Below, piece after piece: positions 43,058-53,367 of a stretch of DNA of 64,000 bases (positions are counted from its first letter, which is position 1; each line of letters starts with the position of its first letter). Origin of the DNA: Octadecabacter sp. (lineage in GTDB: Bacteria > Pseudomonadota > Alphaproteobacteria > Rhodobacterales > Rhodobacteraceae); contig JAPKAD010000012.1 in NCBI GenBank assembly GCA_028825445.1, positions 1 to 64,000 on the forward strand, in the 5' to 3' direction. Under the pieces are notes generated by a model, which saw only the letters and a list, made by a program, of their open reading frames with translations, was not told where the DNA came from and ran no database searches. Made by a program: the position numbers and the translations under genes.

Positions 43058-43496
43058 GGCTATGGGTACGCCCATGGCCATATGCGCCACCTTCGGGAAT
43101 GAAAGGCTCAACCACCTTCATCACAGACGCACCAATTTTCACCACCAATGCTTCGATGACATGGTCAGGTTGGATCAACAAACGGTTTGGTTCAATCTGA
43201 CAAGGAGTATGGCGATTACCAATGTGCCACGCAATCCGCACCAAATCATCCCCTCTAATTTCAATCAGCGGTTCTTGTGCGATACGTACCTCAATCATTG
43301 TGTCATCCTTAAGGATAAAGGCGTCGCCATGGTTTAAGGATTCTGTGTGTTCAAGGTCGACTAAAAATGCTAACCCTTCGTCTGTCCACAGCATTCTGCG
43401 GCGCAAGAAACGTCCCTGATAGGTCAGTGTGCAAATACCCACCGGCTCACAAGCGTGAGCGTGACGTTTAATTCTCTGGCTTACCAAATCTGACAT
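43047..43496 (-). CDS. ureE: Urease accessory protein UreE
   Basis: Nickel metallochaperone of 149 residues. It has the N-terminal peptide-binding domain (residues 1-70, including LTYQGRFLRRR) and the C-terminal metal-binding domain with AWHIGNRHTP, whose His is the main Ni ligand at the dimer interface. The C-terminal tail is only mildly histidine-rich ([10 protein letters not shown]), against the long His tail of Klebsiella UreE, so nickel storage is probably limited. It sits between ureC and ureF on the minus strand, nine bases after ureC. Confidence 0.9.
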   Translation of the reverse strand: MSDLVSQRIKRHAHACEPVGICTLTYQGRFLRRRMLWTDEGLAFLVDLEHTESLNHGDAFILKDDTMIEVRIAQEPLIEIRGDDLVRIAWHIGNRHTPCQIEPNRLLIQPDHVIEALVVKIGASVMKVVEPFIPEGGAYGHGRTHSHAH

Positions 43497-43505
43497 CGTG
43501 ACCCT

Positions 43506-45215
43506 TCAGAACATAAAATAGCGTTGCGACATCGGTAAAACCTCAGCTGGTTCACAAGTTAGCATTTCACCATTCGCACGGACCTCATAAGTTTCTGGAT
43601 GCACCTCAATCTTTGGCATGGCCGTGTTTAGCAGCAGATCTTTTTTGCCAATGTTACGCGTATTTTCCACAGCCAGTGTCTTTTTGCCCAAACTCAGTGT
43701 GTTTCGCACGTCGGCGTCTTGCGCGGCGCCTGACACAAAACAAACTGACGTTTCCTGCAAAGCGCACCCATAGGTGCCAAACATCGGCCGTGAGTAGACA
43801 GGCTGCGGCGTTGGGATTGATGCGTTGGGGTCTCCCATTTGGGCTGCAACTATCATGCCGTTCATCAACACCATTTCAGGTTTCACACCAAAAAAAGCAG
43901 GATTCCATAAGACCAGATCGGCTCGCTTTCCTTCTAAAATAGATCCGATGTGTTTTGACACACCATGTGCAATGGCAGGGTTAATCGTATATTTCGCAAT
44001 GTAACGACGCACACGGAAATTGTCGTTCTCACCAGTCTCATCAGGTAATCGTCCGCGTTGCTTTTTCATCTTGTCAGCGGTCTGCCATGTGCGAATTAGA
44101 ACCTCACCCACACGGCCCATCGCCTGACTGTCGGATGCGATAATCGAAAACGCGCCCATGTCGTGCAGAATGTCTTCTGCAGCAATGGTTTCACGCCGGA
44201 TACGGCTTTCGGCGAAGGCAACATCTTCAGGGATAGATTTGTCAAGATGATGGCACACCATCAGCATATCGAGGTGTTCTTCCAGCGTGTTCACAGTGAA
44301 CGGGCGCGTCGGGTTTGTAGACGATGGCAATACATTTTCCATACCACAAATTTTGATAATATCAGGCGCATGCCCACCACCAGCGCCCTCAGTATGGAAG
44401 GCGTGGATCGTGCGGCCCTTGATCGCAGCAATAGTATTTTCAACAAAACCAGATTCGTTCAGCGTGTCTGTGTGAATCATCACCTGAACGTCCATGTCAT
44501 CAGCCACCGACAGGCAGCAATCAATCGCGCCTGGGGTGGTACCCCAATCTTCATGGAGTTTTAGCGAACAAGCGCCCGCGTTCACCATTTCGACCAAGGC
44601 TGCGGGCTGGCTGGCGTTGCCTTTGCCAGCCAGTCCGATGTTCATCGCAATACCGTCAAACGATTGTAGCATACGCGCGATGTGCCATGGTCCAGGTGTG
44701 CAAGTGGTGGCAAGCGTGCCATGTGCTGGCCCCGTGCCACCACCAAAACAGGTTGTCACTCCAGAATGTAGCGCCTCTTCCATTTGCTGAGGGCAAATAA
44801 AGTGGATGTGTGAATCAAACCCACCAGCTGTCAGGATCCGCCCCTCGCCAGCAATAACCTCAGTTCCCGGACCGATGATAATGTCTATGTTCGGCTGAGT
44901 ATCAGGGTTACCCGACTTGCCGATCTTGTGGATACGACCACCTTTTAATCCAATATCAGCTTTGTAGATCCCCGAATGATCAACAATCAACGCATTGGTG
45001 ATGACCGTATCAACAGCGCCTTGCGCACGGGTTACCTGCGACTGACCCATGCCATCACGAATAACTTTACCACCACCGAATTTGACTTCTTCACCATAGG
45101 TGGTCAAATCGCCCTCGACCTCAATAATTAGGTCAGTATCCGCCAGCCGCAGCCTATCGCCCGTCGTCGGGCCAAACATTGCAGCATAATCCGCACGTGC
45201 GATTTTTGTGGCCAT
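43506..45215 (-). CDS. ureC: Urease alpha subunit UreC
   Basis: Catalytic subunit of urease, 569 residues; splits urea into ammonia and carbamate. All active-site residues are visible: H136 and H138 (SHIHF), the carbamylated K219 (SLKLHEDW), H248 (VMIHTD), H274 ([12 protein letters not shown]) and D362 (ASDSQAMG), plus the mobile flap C321 and H322 (VCHHLD). It follows ureB by one base. Length and spacing match other bacterial UreC. No urea or nickel transporter gene is in this window, so these must be elsewhere. Confidence 0.96.
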   Translation of the reverse strand: MATKIARADYAAMFGPTTGDRLRLADTDLIIEVEGDLTTYGEEVKFGGGKVIRDGMGQSQVTRAQGAVDTVITNALIVDHSGIYKADIGLKGGRIHKIGKSGNPDTQPNIDIIIGPGTEVIAGEGRILTAGGFDSHIHFICPQQMEEALHSGVTTCFGGGTGPAHGTLATTCTPGPWHIARMLQSFDGIAMNIGLAGKGNASQPAALVEMVNAGACSLKLHEDWGTTPGAIDCCLSVADDMDVQVMIHTDTLNESGFVENTIAAIKGRTIHAFHTEGAGGGHAPDIIKICGMENVLPSSTNPTRPFTVNTLEEHLDMLMVCHHLDKSIPEDVAFAESRIRRETIAAEDILHDMGAFSIIASDSQAMGRVGEVLIRTWQTADKMKKQRGRLPDETGENDNFRVRRYIAKYTINPAIAHGVSKHIGSILEGKRADLVLWNPAFFGVKPEMVLMNGMIVAAQMGDPNASIPTPQPVYSRPMFGTYGCALQETSVCFVSGAAQDADVRNTLSLGKKTLAVENTRNIGKKDLLLNTAMPKIEVHPETYEVRANGEMLTCEPAEVLPMSQRYFMF

Positions 45216-45521
45216 TTAAAGATCCCCCATGACTTGCTGATTAAATCCAAAAATCCGCCGAGCGCCACCAATTGCGACCAGCTGGACCTCACGTCGCTGA
45301 CCAGGTTCAAACCGAACAGCGGTGCCAGCTACAATATCCAGCCGCATCCCACGCCCTGCGGTGCGATCAAATTCCAGCGCGCTGTTGACTTCACCAAAAT
45401 GATAATGACTACCGACCTGCACAGGCCGATCTCCTGTATTTGCAACCATCAGCGTAATCGCCTTCCGGCCTTCGTTTAAAGTGATTGTACCACTGGCGGG
45501 GATCAGTTCTCCAGGTATCAT
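45216..45521 (-). CDS. ureB: Urease beta subunit UreB
   Basis: Small structural subunit of urease, 101 residues. [35 protein letters not shown], and [25 protein letters not shown] are the family blocks. It is a beta-rich subunit that sits on the outside of the UreC trimer. Separate A and B genes (not fused as in Helicobacter) are the usual bacterial layout. It lies eight bases after ureA and directly before ureC. Confidence 0.95.
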   Translation of the reverse strand: MIPGELIPASGTITLNEGRKAITLMVANTGDRPVQVGSHYHFGEVNSALEFDRTAGRGMRLDIVAGTAVRFEPGQRREVQLVAIGGARRIFGFNQQVMGDL

Positions 45522-45529
45522 ATAAACCT

Positions 45530-45832
45530 CTAACGAATGGGATTGTGAACAGTGACAAGCTTGGTTCCATCTCGAAACGTGGCCTCAACTTGAACGTCAT
45601 GGATCATCTCAGAGATGCCTTCCATACACTGCTCCCGGGTGATGACGTGAGCACCTGCTTCCATCATATCGGCAACCGAACACCCGTCCCGCGCACCTTC
45701 CAAAACTGCATCCGTGATCAATGCAATTGCTTCAGGATGGTTCAATTTAACCCCACGGGCAAGCCGTTTGCGGGCCACTTCGGCAGCCATTGAGATCATT
45801 AATTTATCTTTTTCGCGCGGAGTGAGTTGCAT
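45530..45832 (-). CDS. ureA: Urease gamma subunit UreA
   Basis: Smallest urease structural subunit, 100 residues. [23 protein letters not shown] is the usual start, then G-x-x-L-N-H/[19 protein letters not shown] and the C-terminal [19 protein letters not shown]. It starts directly after the ureD stop with no gap, and AAAT sequence gives little ribosome-binding signal, so translation is probably coupled to ureD. It assembles with UreB and UreC into (ABC)3. Confidence 0.95.
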   Translation of the reverse strand: MQLTPREKDKLMISMAAEVARKRLARGVKLNHPEAIALITDAVLEGARDGCSVADMMEAGAHVITREQCMEGISEMIHDVQVEATFRDGTKLVTVHNPIR

Positions 45833-46660
45833 TTAAAGCATCCAAGATCGGGGAAGAGAGGAATTGTTCAGGCATTCTAGAATTGGCATCAATGTTTGTT
45901 TCAACTCGAAACCATCGCTCGCCAGCACGCGAATATACAAAAGCTGGTCGCGGATCATACTGGCGCCAGATGTGACTGTCAGAAGCGGGCGAACTTGGCT
46001 TAGATAGGTATCAGCGTCTGGTGACACATATATCACCGACGCCATCGCACCTGCCCCTCCAGCGATATTTGGGCACGCCAAATGCGTGGTGGCGTCACCG
46101 TTTAACATTATAGAATCTACAAATAACGGGCTACCATCGCGGAAAATTTCAATTCGGTCTTTAAAATGACATTGCCCCAAGGCTTCCCCCATCGCCGTTC
46201 GTCCAAACACTAATGCTTCGACCAAAAGCAGTGTCGACTGCGCATCCATTGCCACCCGAAGTGAACGTTCAAATGCACAATTGTTGAATAGGATCGTTTC
46301 TTGCGGCAGCCAATCCAAACGGGCGGATCCCCGCAATTCAAGACGGTTATTAATCATGGCAATTTCACCACATTGCGCGCAATAGGCGCGTTCGGCCGCT
46401 TGCGTCGTAACAGACAGTCGGGTTTTGCTTTCGGCACAAATATCCGCTTCAAAAGTATCCCCCCCTGTCACACCGCCAGCGGTATTCACCAAAACGGTCT
46501 CAATACCCTTCGTGCGACTTCGCGGAAACACTGCCTTGGAAGATCCAGATTGACGCAAATTTCGAATGCCAGTACCAAAATCTGTAGCCTTAACTGATAG
46601 TTTTACGGACCCACGCGCACGAGGTTGTACACTGGCTATATTAAAAAAATTTGGAAACAT
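45833..46660 (-). CDS. ureD: Urease accessory protein UreD
   Basis: Urease-maturation scaffold, 275 residues from ATG 46660. The frame runs 50 codons further upstream, but those residues do not look like UreD and length then exceeds the family. Typical blocks are PRARGSVKLSVK, LVNTAGGVTGGDTFEADI, VTTQAAERAYCAQ and LDWLPQETILFNN. UreD binds UreF and apo-urease and channels nickel to the active site. AAAGGAA lies about 17 bases before the chosen ATG, farther than usual, so the exact start is uncertain by a few codons. It is the first gene of the urease cluster. Confidence 0.85.
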   Translation of the reverse strand: MFPNFFNIASVQPRARGSVKLSVKATDFGTGIRNLRQSGSSKAVFPRSRTKGIETVLVNTAGGVTGGDTFEADICAESKTRLSVTTQAAERAYCAQCGEIAMINNRLELRGSARLDWLPQETILFNNCAFERSLRVAMDAQSTLLLVEALVFGRTAMGEALGQCHFKDRIEIFRDGSPLFVDSIMLNGDATTHLACPNIAGGAGAMASVIYVSPDADTYLSQVRPLLTVTSGASMIRDQLLYIRVLASDGFELKQTLMPILECLNNSSLPRSWML

Positions 46661-47025
46661 CTGAGTATGAATTACAATTTCCTTTAGGATGTTAGCTGCT
46701 AGATTATGATAAAATAGTGCGGACACCAAAAGCCAGTGCACACCACCTGAATGCACTTCAGAAAACACTGGCTGCACAACAAATAATCTATCATAGCAAA
46801 TATTAATCACTTTAAAAACATCAGGCTTTATTGCACACGTCGTAATTTTCTAAAATAGGCTCACAGCCAAACCAAGCTCCCTTTGTAGCCAAAGGTGCTG
46901 TTCACAGAACACTTGTAAACCCAACACAAGTACGGTGAAATAAATATAGGTTTGATAGGCGCGGATAATCAAAGCACCTAAGAAACAGGGGCAGCCTTAT
47001 AACAAAATATCTAACCATTACTCGC
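46661..47025. other. Intergenic, probable urease promoter region
   Basis: AT-rich sequence between ureD and decayed secreted-protein sequence. No clear promoter or regulator site was fixed. No gene recognised. Confidence 0.4.
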
Positions 47026-47245
47026 ATGTTTGTCTCATTGACGACCATCCCAGCTTGCGCAAGCGCGGATGCGAACGTCTGAGGCAACACTTTCCTATTC
47101 CGGCGAAGAATTCTACACACCAGCCACCGCATGGATCGATATGCAGGACGGCAACTTCGCTTTTGGCATGAGCTACAGCAACGCCATGATCTTGGTTGAT
47201 ACGTTCGCCATCTATTCCGCTTACTGGAGAATTGACTGCCTATCA
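47026..47245 (+). pseudogene. Possible small secreted-protein remnant
   Basis: An ATG at 47026 opens a short signal-peptide-like piece MFVSLTTIPACASADANV and then a stop. One base out of frame, protein-like sequence resumes (EATLSYSGEEFYTPATAWID, then QDGNFAFGMSYSNAMILVDT) and fades near 47245. It looks like a single exported protein broken by a frameshift. The family was not recognised, and no ribosome site was evident, so confidence is low. Confidence 0.3.
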
Positions 47246-47279
47246 AACTCCCCATATTATGAGGAATATGATATTTTTT

Positions 47280-50123
47280 CTACTCAGCCGCTTCTGCGTA
47301 GGCATCCATAGGCGGACAGGTGCAGGTCAGATTACGATCACCCCACACATTGTCCACACGGTTCACGGATGGCCAGTATTTGTCAACGCGAAATGCTCCA
47401 GCTGGAAAGCAGCCGACCTCACGGGAATAGGGTCTGTCCCAATCTTTCACAAGGTCTTCCATCGTGTGTGGCGCATTCATCAGCGGATTGTTCTGCGGGT
47501 GCGCCGTGCCATTTTCGATCTCAGATATTTCCGCCCGAATACCCAGCATGGCGTCACAAAACCGGTCTAGCTCAGACTTATTTTCGGACTCAGTTGGTTC
47601 AATCATCAAGGTGCCAACGATAGGAAAGCTCATCGTTGGGGCGTGAAAACCACAATCAATCAGCCGTTTTGCAATGTCATCAACACTAACGTTGGCGCGA
47701 TCGGCAAAAGGCCGCATATCGATAATACATTCATGGGCCACACGCCCTGTTGGGCCTTTATAAAGCACATCGAACGCCCCTTCGAGACGCTTCGCAATGT
47801 AATTGGCATTTAGTATCGCTACACGAGTCGCTTGAGTCAGACCATCGCCACCCATCATCAAACAATACGCCCAAGAGATAGGTAGCAGTGACGGTGATCC
47901 AAACGCAGAAGCCGAAACGGCCCCATCTCCAGTTGTTGGATCGCCAGGTAGATGGGCAATCAAATGGTCTTTAACACCAATTGGCCCCATACCAGGACCA
48001 CCACCGCCATGAGGGATACAGAACGTTTTGTGAAGATTCAAATGGCTGACGTCCCCACCAAGATCACCAGGGCGCGACAGACCAACCATTGCGTTCATGT
48101 TCGCGCCATCAATATAAACCTGCCCACCATGATCGTGGGTGATTTGACATACGTCAGTTACAGTTTCTTCAAATACGCCGTGTGTCGATGGATAGGTAAT
48201 CATACACGCCGCAAGATTATCAGCATGTTGCTCTACTTTGGTACGAAAATCATCCAAATCAATATCACCATTTGCAGCCGATTGAACTGGAACAACTTTC
48301 CAGCCAACCATGTGGGCAGACGCTGGATTCGTACCATGAGCCGACATCGGAATCAGGCAGATATCACGATGACCTTGACCGTTCGCACGATGATATCCAG
48401 CAATGCTCAACAGACCTGCATATTCCCCCTGCGCCCCAGAATTGGGCTGCATAGAAATAGCATCATAGCCTGTAACATCACACAATTTAGATGACAAATC
48501 ATCTATCATTTCCATGTACCCCGCCGCTTGATCGCGTGGAATATAGGGGTGCAGAAGCGCAAATTCATCCCATGACACGGGCATCATTTCCGCCGCAGAG
48601 TTCAGTTTCATCGTGCACGATCCAAGTGGGATCATAGCACGGTCCAATGCAAGATCACGATCAGCTAAACGGCGCATATAGCGCATCATCTCAGTCTCAG
48701 CCCGGTTCATGTGAAATACAGGGTGTGTTAGGTATTCAGTTGTGCGGATCAGCTTATCAGGCACATGGTAGTGTGGTGTATAATCTTTGTCCGCACGTTC
48801 AATCCCAAACGCACGCCAGACTGCTTCGATTGTGTCCGAACGAGTGCGTTCATCCAGTGTGATCCCAATCTTAGTATCCCCAACAGCGCGCAGGTTGATG
48901 CCCTCATCTACTGCCGACTTCATCACGGCAGATTGCAGCGGGCCAACATCTACTGTGATAGTGTCAAAGAAGGTCAAAGGGCGGATGGCGAACCCAGCCA
49001 TCTTCAGCCCTTCAGCCAGACGAGTGGTTTTACGGTGGATGCGTTGAGCAATTGCGCGAAGACCTTCGGGGCCATGAAATACGGCATAAAACCCTGCCAT
49101 AACAGCCAACAATGCCTGCGCAGTACAAACATTGCTTGTCGCCTTTTCGCGCCTAATATGTTGTTCGCGAGTTTGCAATGACAGGCGATAGGCGCGGTTG
49201 CCGTGGCTATCAATTGACACGCCTACAATCCGTCCAGGCATGGACCGTGCATAGGACTGTTTTGTTGCCATATAAGCCGCATGCGGCCCGCCGTAGCCAA
49301 CAGGCACACCAAACCGCTGTGTGCTGCCAACTGCAATATCGGCACCCATTGCACCAGGTTCTTTTAGCAATGTCAGCGACAAAGGGTCAGCCGCAATAAT
49401 TCCAATTGCTTTCGTGGTATGCAGTTTTTCCATCTCAAGCGTGAAATCGCGCAGATGACCATAAGTCCCCGGAAATTGAAAAATCGCGCCAAAAACAACT
49501 GTAGCATCCAAATCATCTGGTGCCCCAACCGTAATTTTTATCCCCAAAGGTGCCGCGCGGGTTTTCATTACTGCAATGTTTTGTGGATGACAGTTTTCAT
49601 CAATGAAAAAGCCCATAACTTTGCTTTTAGAAACGCGCTGCGCCATTGTCATCGCCTCTGCGCAGGCGGTTGCCTCATCCAGAAGCGATGCGTTGGCGAT
49701 TTCCAATCCAGTCAGATCAGAAACCATCGTTTGAAAATTTAAGAGAGCCTCAAGTCTGCCCTGCGAAATCTCGGGCTGATAGGGGGTATAAGCCGTATAC
49801 CAAGCAGGGTTTTCTAAAATATTACGCTGGATTGCAGGCGGTGTAACCGTTCCATGATAGCCCTGCCCGATCAGCGATGTCAGGACCTTATTCTTAGACG
49901 CAACGACCTTCATATGATGCAGAAGTTCACGTTCTGACATCGGCTTCCCAAAATCGAGTGGCTTCACCTGACGAATACTCTGAGGCAAAGTGTCATCAAT
50001 AAGTGCATCAAGATCGTCCGCCCCCACGACCTTTAACATTTGAACCATTTCTGCGGGGGATGGTCCAATGTGACGTCGGTTGGCAAAGTCGTACGGTAAA
50101 TAATCGGTAGGCTTAAAGGTCAT
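47280..50123 (-). CDS. gcvP: Glycine dehydrogenase (decarboxylating), P protein
   Basis: PLP enzyme of the glycine cleavage system, 947 residues: it decarboxylates glycine and passes the aminomethyl group to the lipoyl arm of GcvH. This is the full-length fused form (alpha and beta halves), with the N-terminal [16 protein letters not shown] and [14 protein letters not shown], then the C-terminal half with [24 protein letters not shown]-like block with the PLP Lys ([18 protein letters not shown]), and MIEPTESE near the end. It is last in the operon after gcvT and gcvH; about 30 bases separate it from gcvH. Confidence 0.95.
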   Translation of the reverse strand: MTFKPTDYLPYDFANRRHIGPSPAEMVQMLKVVGADDLDALIDDTLPQSIRQVKPLDFGKPMSERELLHHMKVVASKNKVLTSLIGQGYHGTVTPPAIQRNILENPAWYTAYTPYQPEISQGRLEALLNFQTMVSDLTGLEIANASLLDEATACAEAMTMAQRVSKSKVMGFFIDENCHPQNIAVMKTRAAPLGIKITVGAPDDLDATVVFGAIFQFPGTYGHLRDFTLEMEKLHTTKAIGIIAADPLSLTLLKEPGAMGADIAVGSTQRFGVPVGYGGPHAAYMATKQSYARSMPGRIVGVSIDSHGNRAYRLSLQTREQHIRREKATSNVCTAQALLAVMAGFYAVFHGPEGLRAIAQRIHRKTTRLAEGLKMAGFAIRPLTFFDTITVDVGPLQSAVMKSAVDEGINLRAVGDTKIGITLDERTRSDTIEAVWRAFGIERADKDYTPHYHVPDKLIRTTEYLTHPVFHMNRAETEMMRYMRRLADRDLALDRAMIPLGSCTMKLNSAAEMMPVSWDEFALLHPYIPRDQAAGYMEMIDDLSSKLCDVTGYDAISMQPNSGAQGEYAGLLSIAGYHRANGQGHRDICLIPMSAHGTNPASAHMVGWKVVPVQSAANGDIDLDDFRTKVEQHADNLAACMITYPSTHGVFEETVTDVCQITHDHGGQVYIDGANMNAMVGLSRPGDLGGDVSHLNLHKTFCIPHGGGGPGMGPIGVKDHLIAHLPGDPTTGDGAVSASAFGSPSLLPISWAYCLMMGGDGLTQATRVAILNANYIAKRLEGAFDVLYKGPTGRVAHECIIDMRPFADRANVSVDDIAKRLIDCGFHAPTMSFPIVGTLMIEPTESENKSELDRFCDAMLGIRAEISEIENGTAHPQNNPLMNAPHTMEDLVKDWDRPYSREVGCFPAGAFRVDKYWPSVNRVDNVWGDRNLTCTCPPMDAYAEAAE

Positions 50124-50154
50124 GACGGGCTCCGCTCATAAAGGTATCAGGGCG

Positions 50155-50514
50155 TTAAGAAATCATTTTGTTATAGGCTGCCTCACTCATCAGGCCATCC
50201 ATTTGGGACGGATCTGATGGTTTGATCTTAAAAAACCAGCCATCACCAATCGCATCATCGTTTGCTAGCCCAGGATTGTCGGTCAAAGCAGTATTAACTT
50301 CCATGATTTCACCATCAATTGGCGCCATAATATCAGAGGCAGCTTTGACGCTTTCAATGACCACGATTTCCTCGTCTTTTACGACAGTCATGCCAACCTC
50401 GGGTAGTTCAACAAAAACAATATCACCAAGCTGCATTGTTGCATGTTCTGTAATGCCTACAACTATGACGTCTTCTTCTTCGCGCAGCCATTCGTGTTCT
50501 TCAGTGAATTTCAT
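50155..50514 (-). CDS. gcvH: Glycine cleavage system H protein
   Basis: Lipoyl carrier of glycine cleavage, 119 residues. K57 in ESVKAASDIMAPIDG is the lipoylated lysine, with the usual flanking Glu-Ser-Val. The N-terminus reads KFTEEHEWL, and the C-terminal W-F-F/MKIKPSD-like block closes the beta-sandwich. TGGAGAA precedes the ATG. It links the P, T and L proteins; the L protein gene (lpd) is not in this window. It lies 29 bases downstream of gcvT. Confidence 0.95.
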   Translation of the reverse strand: MKFTEEHEWLREEEDVIVVGITEHATMQLGDIVFVELPEVGMTVVKDEEIVVIESVKAASDIMAPIDGEIMEVNTALTDNPGLANDDAIGDGWFFKIKPSDPSQMDGLMSEAAYNKMIS

Positions 50515-50543
50515 GCCAGTTCTCCAGTAATTTGATGTGTAAA

Positions 50544-51668
50544 TTAGCGCTTGAAATTTGCAGGGATAAAAGGGAGGGTTGTAACCGTCAACGGCAGGCG
50601 TTTTCCCCTCAGTTCACCGTAAACGATGGTGCCCTCAACAGCCTGCGCACTCGGCACGTATCCCATGGCAATCGGGCCACCAATTGTCGGGCCAAAACTG
50701 CCCGACGTGATCGCACCAATTGGGTTTTTATCTGCGGCGCTGGAAAACAGCACAACGCCCTCACGCATCGGCGCGCGCCCTTCTGGTTTAAGGCCAACGC
50801 GCTTGATGCTTGCACCATTCGTAAATTCTGCCAACACAACATGAGCACCCGGAAATCCACCCGCACGCGCACCCCCGTTGCGCCGCACTTTTTGGATTGC
50901 CCAATTAAGAGCGGCCTTAACAGGCGTCGAATCGGTGTCAATGTCGTAACCATAAAGGCAAAGTCCAGCTTCTAATCGAAGACTATCACGCGCGCCAAGA
51001 CCAATGGCTTCGACGTCGGCGTGCAACAGCAGGTGTCGTGCCAATTCCACTGCCTGAGCAGCAGGGACCGAAATTTCATATCCGTCTTCACCAGTATAAC
51101 CTGATCGCGATACCCAGCATTCCACGTCGCCCAGCATCAGTGTTGCGACATCCATGAAACGCATGTTGGCGGCTTTCGGGTTAAGCTCCGTTAAGACTGC
51201 CTGAGCGCACGGCCCTTGCAGGGCTAGTAATGCGCGATCATTGACCTCGGTAACGTTTATACCGTTCAGTTTGGACTTCATGTGCTTAATATCAGCAGCT
51301 TTGCACGCGGCATTCAGCACGACAAAGATATAATCCCCACGGTTTGAGATCATGAGATCATCCATGATTCCACCAGCATCATTGGTAAAGAATCCATAAC
51401 GCTGGCGCCCTTGTTGGAGGCCAAGGATATCAACAGGGATTAACGCCTCTAGGGCCAAAGCCACGCTTGCATAATCGTCGCCTTTGATGGTCACTTGTCC
51501 CATATGACTTACGTCAAATAAGCCAGCTTTCTCACGAGTATGAATGTGTTCTTGCATGACACCCATCGGATATTGCACGGGCATGGCATAGCCTGCAAAT
51601 GGCACTATTTTGGCCCCCAGTTCTACATTCAGATCATGGAGCGGAGTATATAATAGTTCCGACATCAA
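50544..51668 (-). CDS. gcvT: Aminomethyltransferase (glycine cleavage T protein)
   Basis: Folate-dependent enzyme of 374 residues (or 373 from the second Met) that releases ammonia and makes 5,10-methylene-tetrahydrofolate from the H-protein intermediate. Blocks are FAGYAMPVQYPMGVMQEHIHTRE, GLFDVSHMGQVTIKG, the catalytic Asp region of GIMDDLMI, and YTGEDGYEIS in the folate site. It is first in the operon, directly downstream of the tandem glycine riboswitch, so transcription of all three gcv genes should rise with glycine. Confidence 0.93.
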   Translation of the reverse strand: MMSELLYTPLHDLNVELGAKIVPFAGYAMPVQYPMGVMQEHIHTREKAGLFDVSHMGQVTIKGDDYASVALALEALIPVDILGLQQGRQRYGFFTNDAGGIMDDLMISNRGDYIFVVLNAACKAADIKHMKSKLNGINVTEVNDRALLALQGPCAQAVLTELNPKAANMRFMDVATLMLGDVECWVSRSGYTGEDGYEISVPAAQAVELARHLLLHADVEAIGLGARDSLRLEAGLCLYGYDIDTDSTPVKAALNWAIQKVRRNGGARAGGFPGAHVVLAEFTNGASIKRVGLKPEGRAPMREGVVLFSSAADKNPIGAITSGSFGPTIGGPIAMGYVPSAQAVEGTIVYGELRGKRLPLTVTTLPFIPANFKR

Positions 51669-51750
51669 CAGCCTCTTTCATATTCGCCGATTGGAAAATA
51701 GTATTCCTGCGGCACCAAGTCAGCACGACGGCCAAAGCTATCGCGTAGGA

Positions 51751-51920
51751 TGCCCCATCTGTCCTTGCGCTAAATTTAGCGCGCCTGAGATTGTTATCCC
51801 TTCGGCGGACACACTATATGGTGCCACTCTCCAGAGTTTAGTATCAACATCGGTCCGTTGGCCTGAGAGTTTCCGAGGCGGTTGCTCCTTCGGCACCAAA
51901 TTTAGTGGTTCTCCCGACGT
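51751..51920 (-). promoter_or_regulatory. Tandem glycine riboswitch upstream of gcvT
   Basis: Read on the minus strand, two aptamers follow each other. The first has GGGAGAAC, then GCCGAAGGAGCAAC (complement 51881-51894), then CTCTCAGGC (complement near 51861-51869). The second has CTGGAGAG, GCCGAAGGGATAAC (complement 51793-51806), ATCTCAGGC and AAGGACAGATGGGG. These are the paired conserved cores of glycine aptamers. The switch probably turns on the gcv operon with glycine. The expression platform lies between about 51750 and 51670; no clear terminator was fixed there. Confidence 0.92.
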
Positions 51921-52113
51921 CAATTTACAAAGCTTGCCTCGACATTGACAGGCAATCAAGTATTTTAAATCTGCGTTAGCTTACAGATCGTTTTTATACA
52001 GCATTAATGGGCTCCGCCCATTCACCTCGAGACCCTGCCTGCGTTGGCCCTTGACGCCTGACGCGTCAGCACTTACCCGTCCGCGCTTCTTGTATGGTCA
52101 CAATAGGTTTCCC

Positions 52114-53364
52114 ATGAGTTCGCACAATCATTCCTTGGGCATCGACTTTGGCACATCCAATACGAGTGCTGCCTATTTGCTAAATGGAAAGCCACATCTA
52201 ATTGAACTCGCACCAGGGCAAACGAGTTTTCCAACAACATTTTTCTTTGATTATGAAACCCGCATAACCCTGATGGGTCACGCGGCCAATCAGGCCTTGC
52301 TCGATGGGGATGACGGGCGGTTCATGCGCGCTCTCAAACGCGTTCTTGGCACAACATTGATGCACCAACCGCGACAAATTCTTAACAAACGCGTGACATT
52401 TGTTGATATCATTGCCCGATTCTTGCACCATATTAAAACGCAGGCAGAGGCCAAAACAGGCTTGAAGTTTGATCGTGTTGTATCTGGTCGGCCTGTGGTT
52501 TTTCACGCAATGGGTGATCCACGCGAAGTTCAGGCTGAGGCAGATTTGCACGCCTGCTACATCGCCGCTGGTTTTAAAGACGTCATTTTCATTGATGAAC
52601 CAGAAGCCGCTGCAATTGCCAGCGGCGCATTAGAAAATGCCGGCGAAGTAGGCTTGATAGTTGACATAGGCGGCGGCACATCTGATTTCTCTGTGTTTCG
52701 ATCTAACAATACCGGTGTCAAAATCCTCGCCAATCACGGGGTGCGTGTCGGCGGAACCGATTTTGATCGCGCAATAAGCATTGATCGCGTGATGCCCCTG
52801 CTTGGGAAAGGCGGCGTATTGCGTAAAACTATGGGAACAGGCACAACGCCCGTGCCTAGGGCAGTCTTCAACGATCTTGCAACGTGGGAAAAAATCCCTT
52901 TTCTTTATACCGCTCAAACTCGTCGCTTGATTGACGACATGCTAAGGTTTTCGATTGAGCCTGAAAAACTGGGCCGCCTTGCCGCCGTACTGGAACATGA
53001 ACTCGGACATGAGGTCGCTTTCGCAGTAGAACAAGGCAAGATCGCCGCAAATGCAGGAGACGATAGGTCGCTGATTGCCCTTAACCAGATTGAAAAAGGC
53101 TTGTCCGCACCACTTTCCACAAATGCACTCAGCAATGTACTGGCTCCTTACGCCAAAAATTTGCTTGTGACAGCGCAAGAAACGCTGGACCTCGCGGGGC
53201 TGAACGCAGTGCACATCGATAGAGTAGTCTACGTCGGTGGATCGAGCCTGATGAATATGGTGACACAAACGATGAAGATGCGCTTTCCAGATGCGCAACA
53301 CAGTTTTACCGACGTTTTTTCAGCCGTTGCAGACGGGCTCGCTCTCGCTTCAGCGCAGAAATAA
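52114..53364 (+). CDS. Hsp70 family protein, YegD-like
   Basis: An orphan Hsp70-type ATPase of 416 residues, shorter than DnaK because the substrate-binding domain is missing. The actin-like ATPase blocks are visible: LGIDFGTSNTSAAYL (phosphate 1), VDIGGGTSDFSVF (phosphate 2) and VVYVGGSSLMN (adenosine). This matches E. coli YegD, whose role is not well known. Start chosen at ATG 52114; the frame is open from 52051, but AGG and the family N-terminus (SLGIDFGT near residue 8) support the later ATG. It is convergent with a TRAP gene, with three bases between the stops. Confidence 0.8.
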   Translation: MSSHNHSLGIDFGTSNTSAAYLLNGKPHLIELAPGQTSFPTTFFFDYETRITLMGHAANQALLDGDDGRFMRALKRVLGTTLMHQPRQILNKRVTFVDIIARFLHHIKTQAEAKTGLKFDRVVSGRPVVFHAMGDPREVQAEADLHACYIAAGFKDVIFIDEPEAAAIASGALENAGEVGLIVDIGGGTSDFSVFRSNNTGVKILANHGVRVGGTDFDRAISIDRVMPLLGKGGVLRKTMGTGTTPVPRAVFNDLATWEKIPFLYTAQTRRLIDDMLRFSIEPEKLGRLAAVLEHELGHEVAFAVEQGKIAANAGDDRSLIALNQIEKGLSAPLSTNALSNVLAPYAKNLLVTAQETLDLAGLNAVHIDRVVYVGGSSLMNMVTQTMKMRFPDAQHSFTDVFSAVADGLALASAQK

Positions 53365-53367
53365 TTG

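Noticed and set aside
52942-53301. Antisense 119-residue frame inside the Hsp70-like gene
   Set aside because: It lies fully within a well-supported gene and has no family features.
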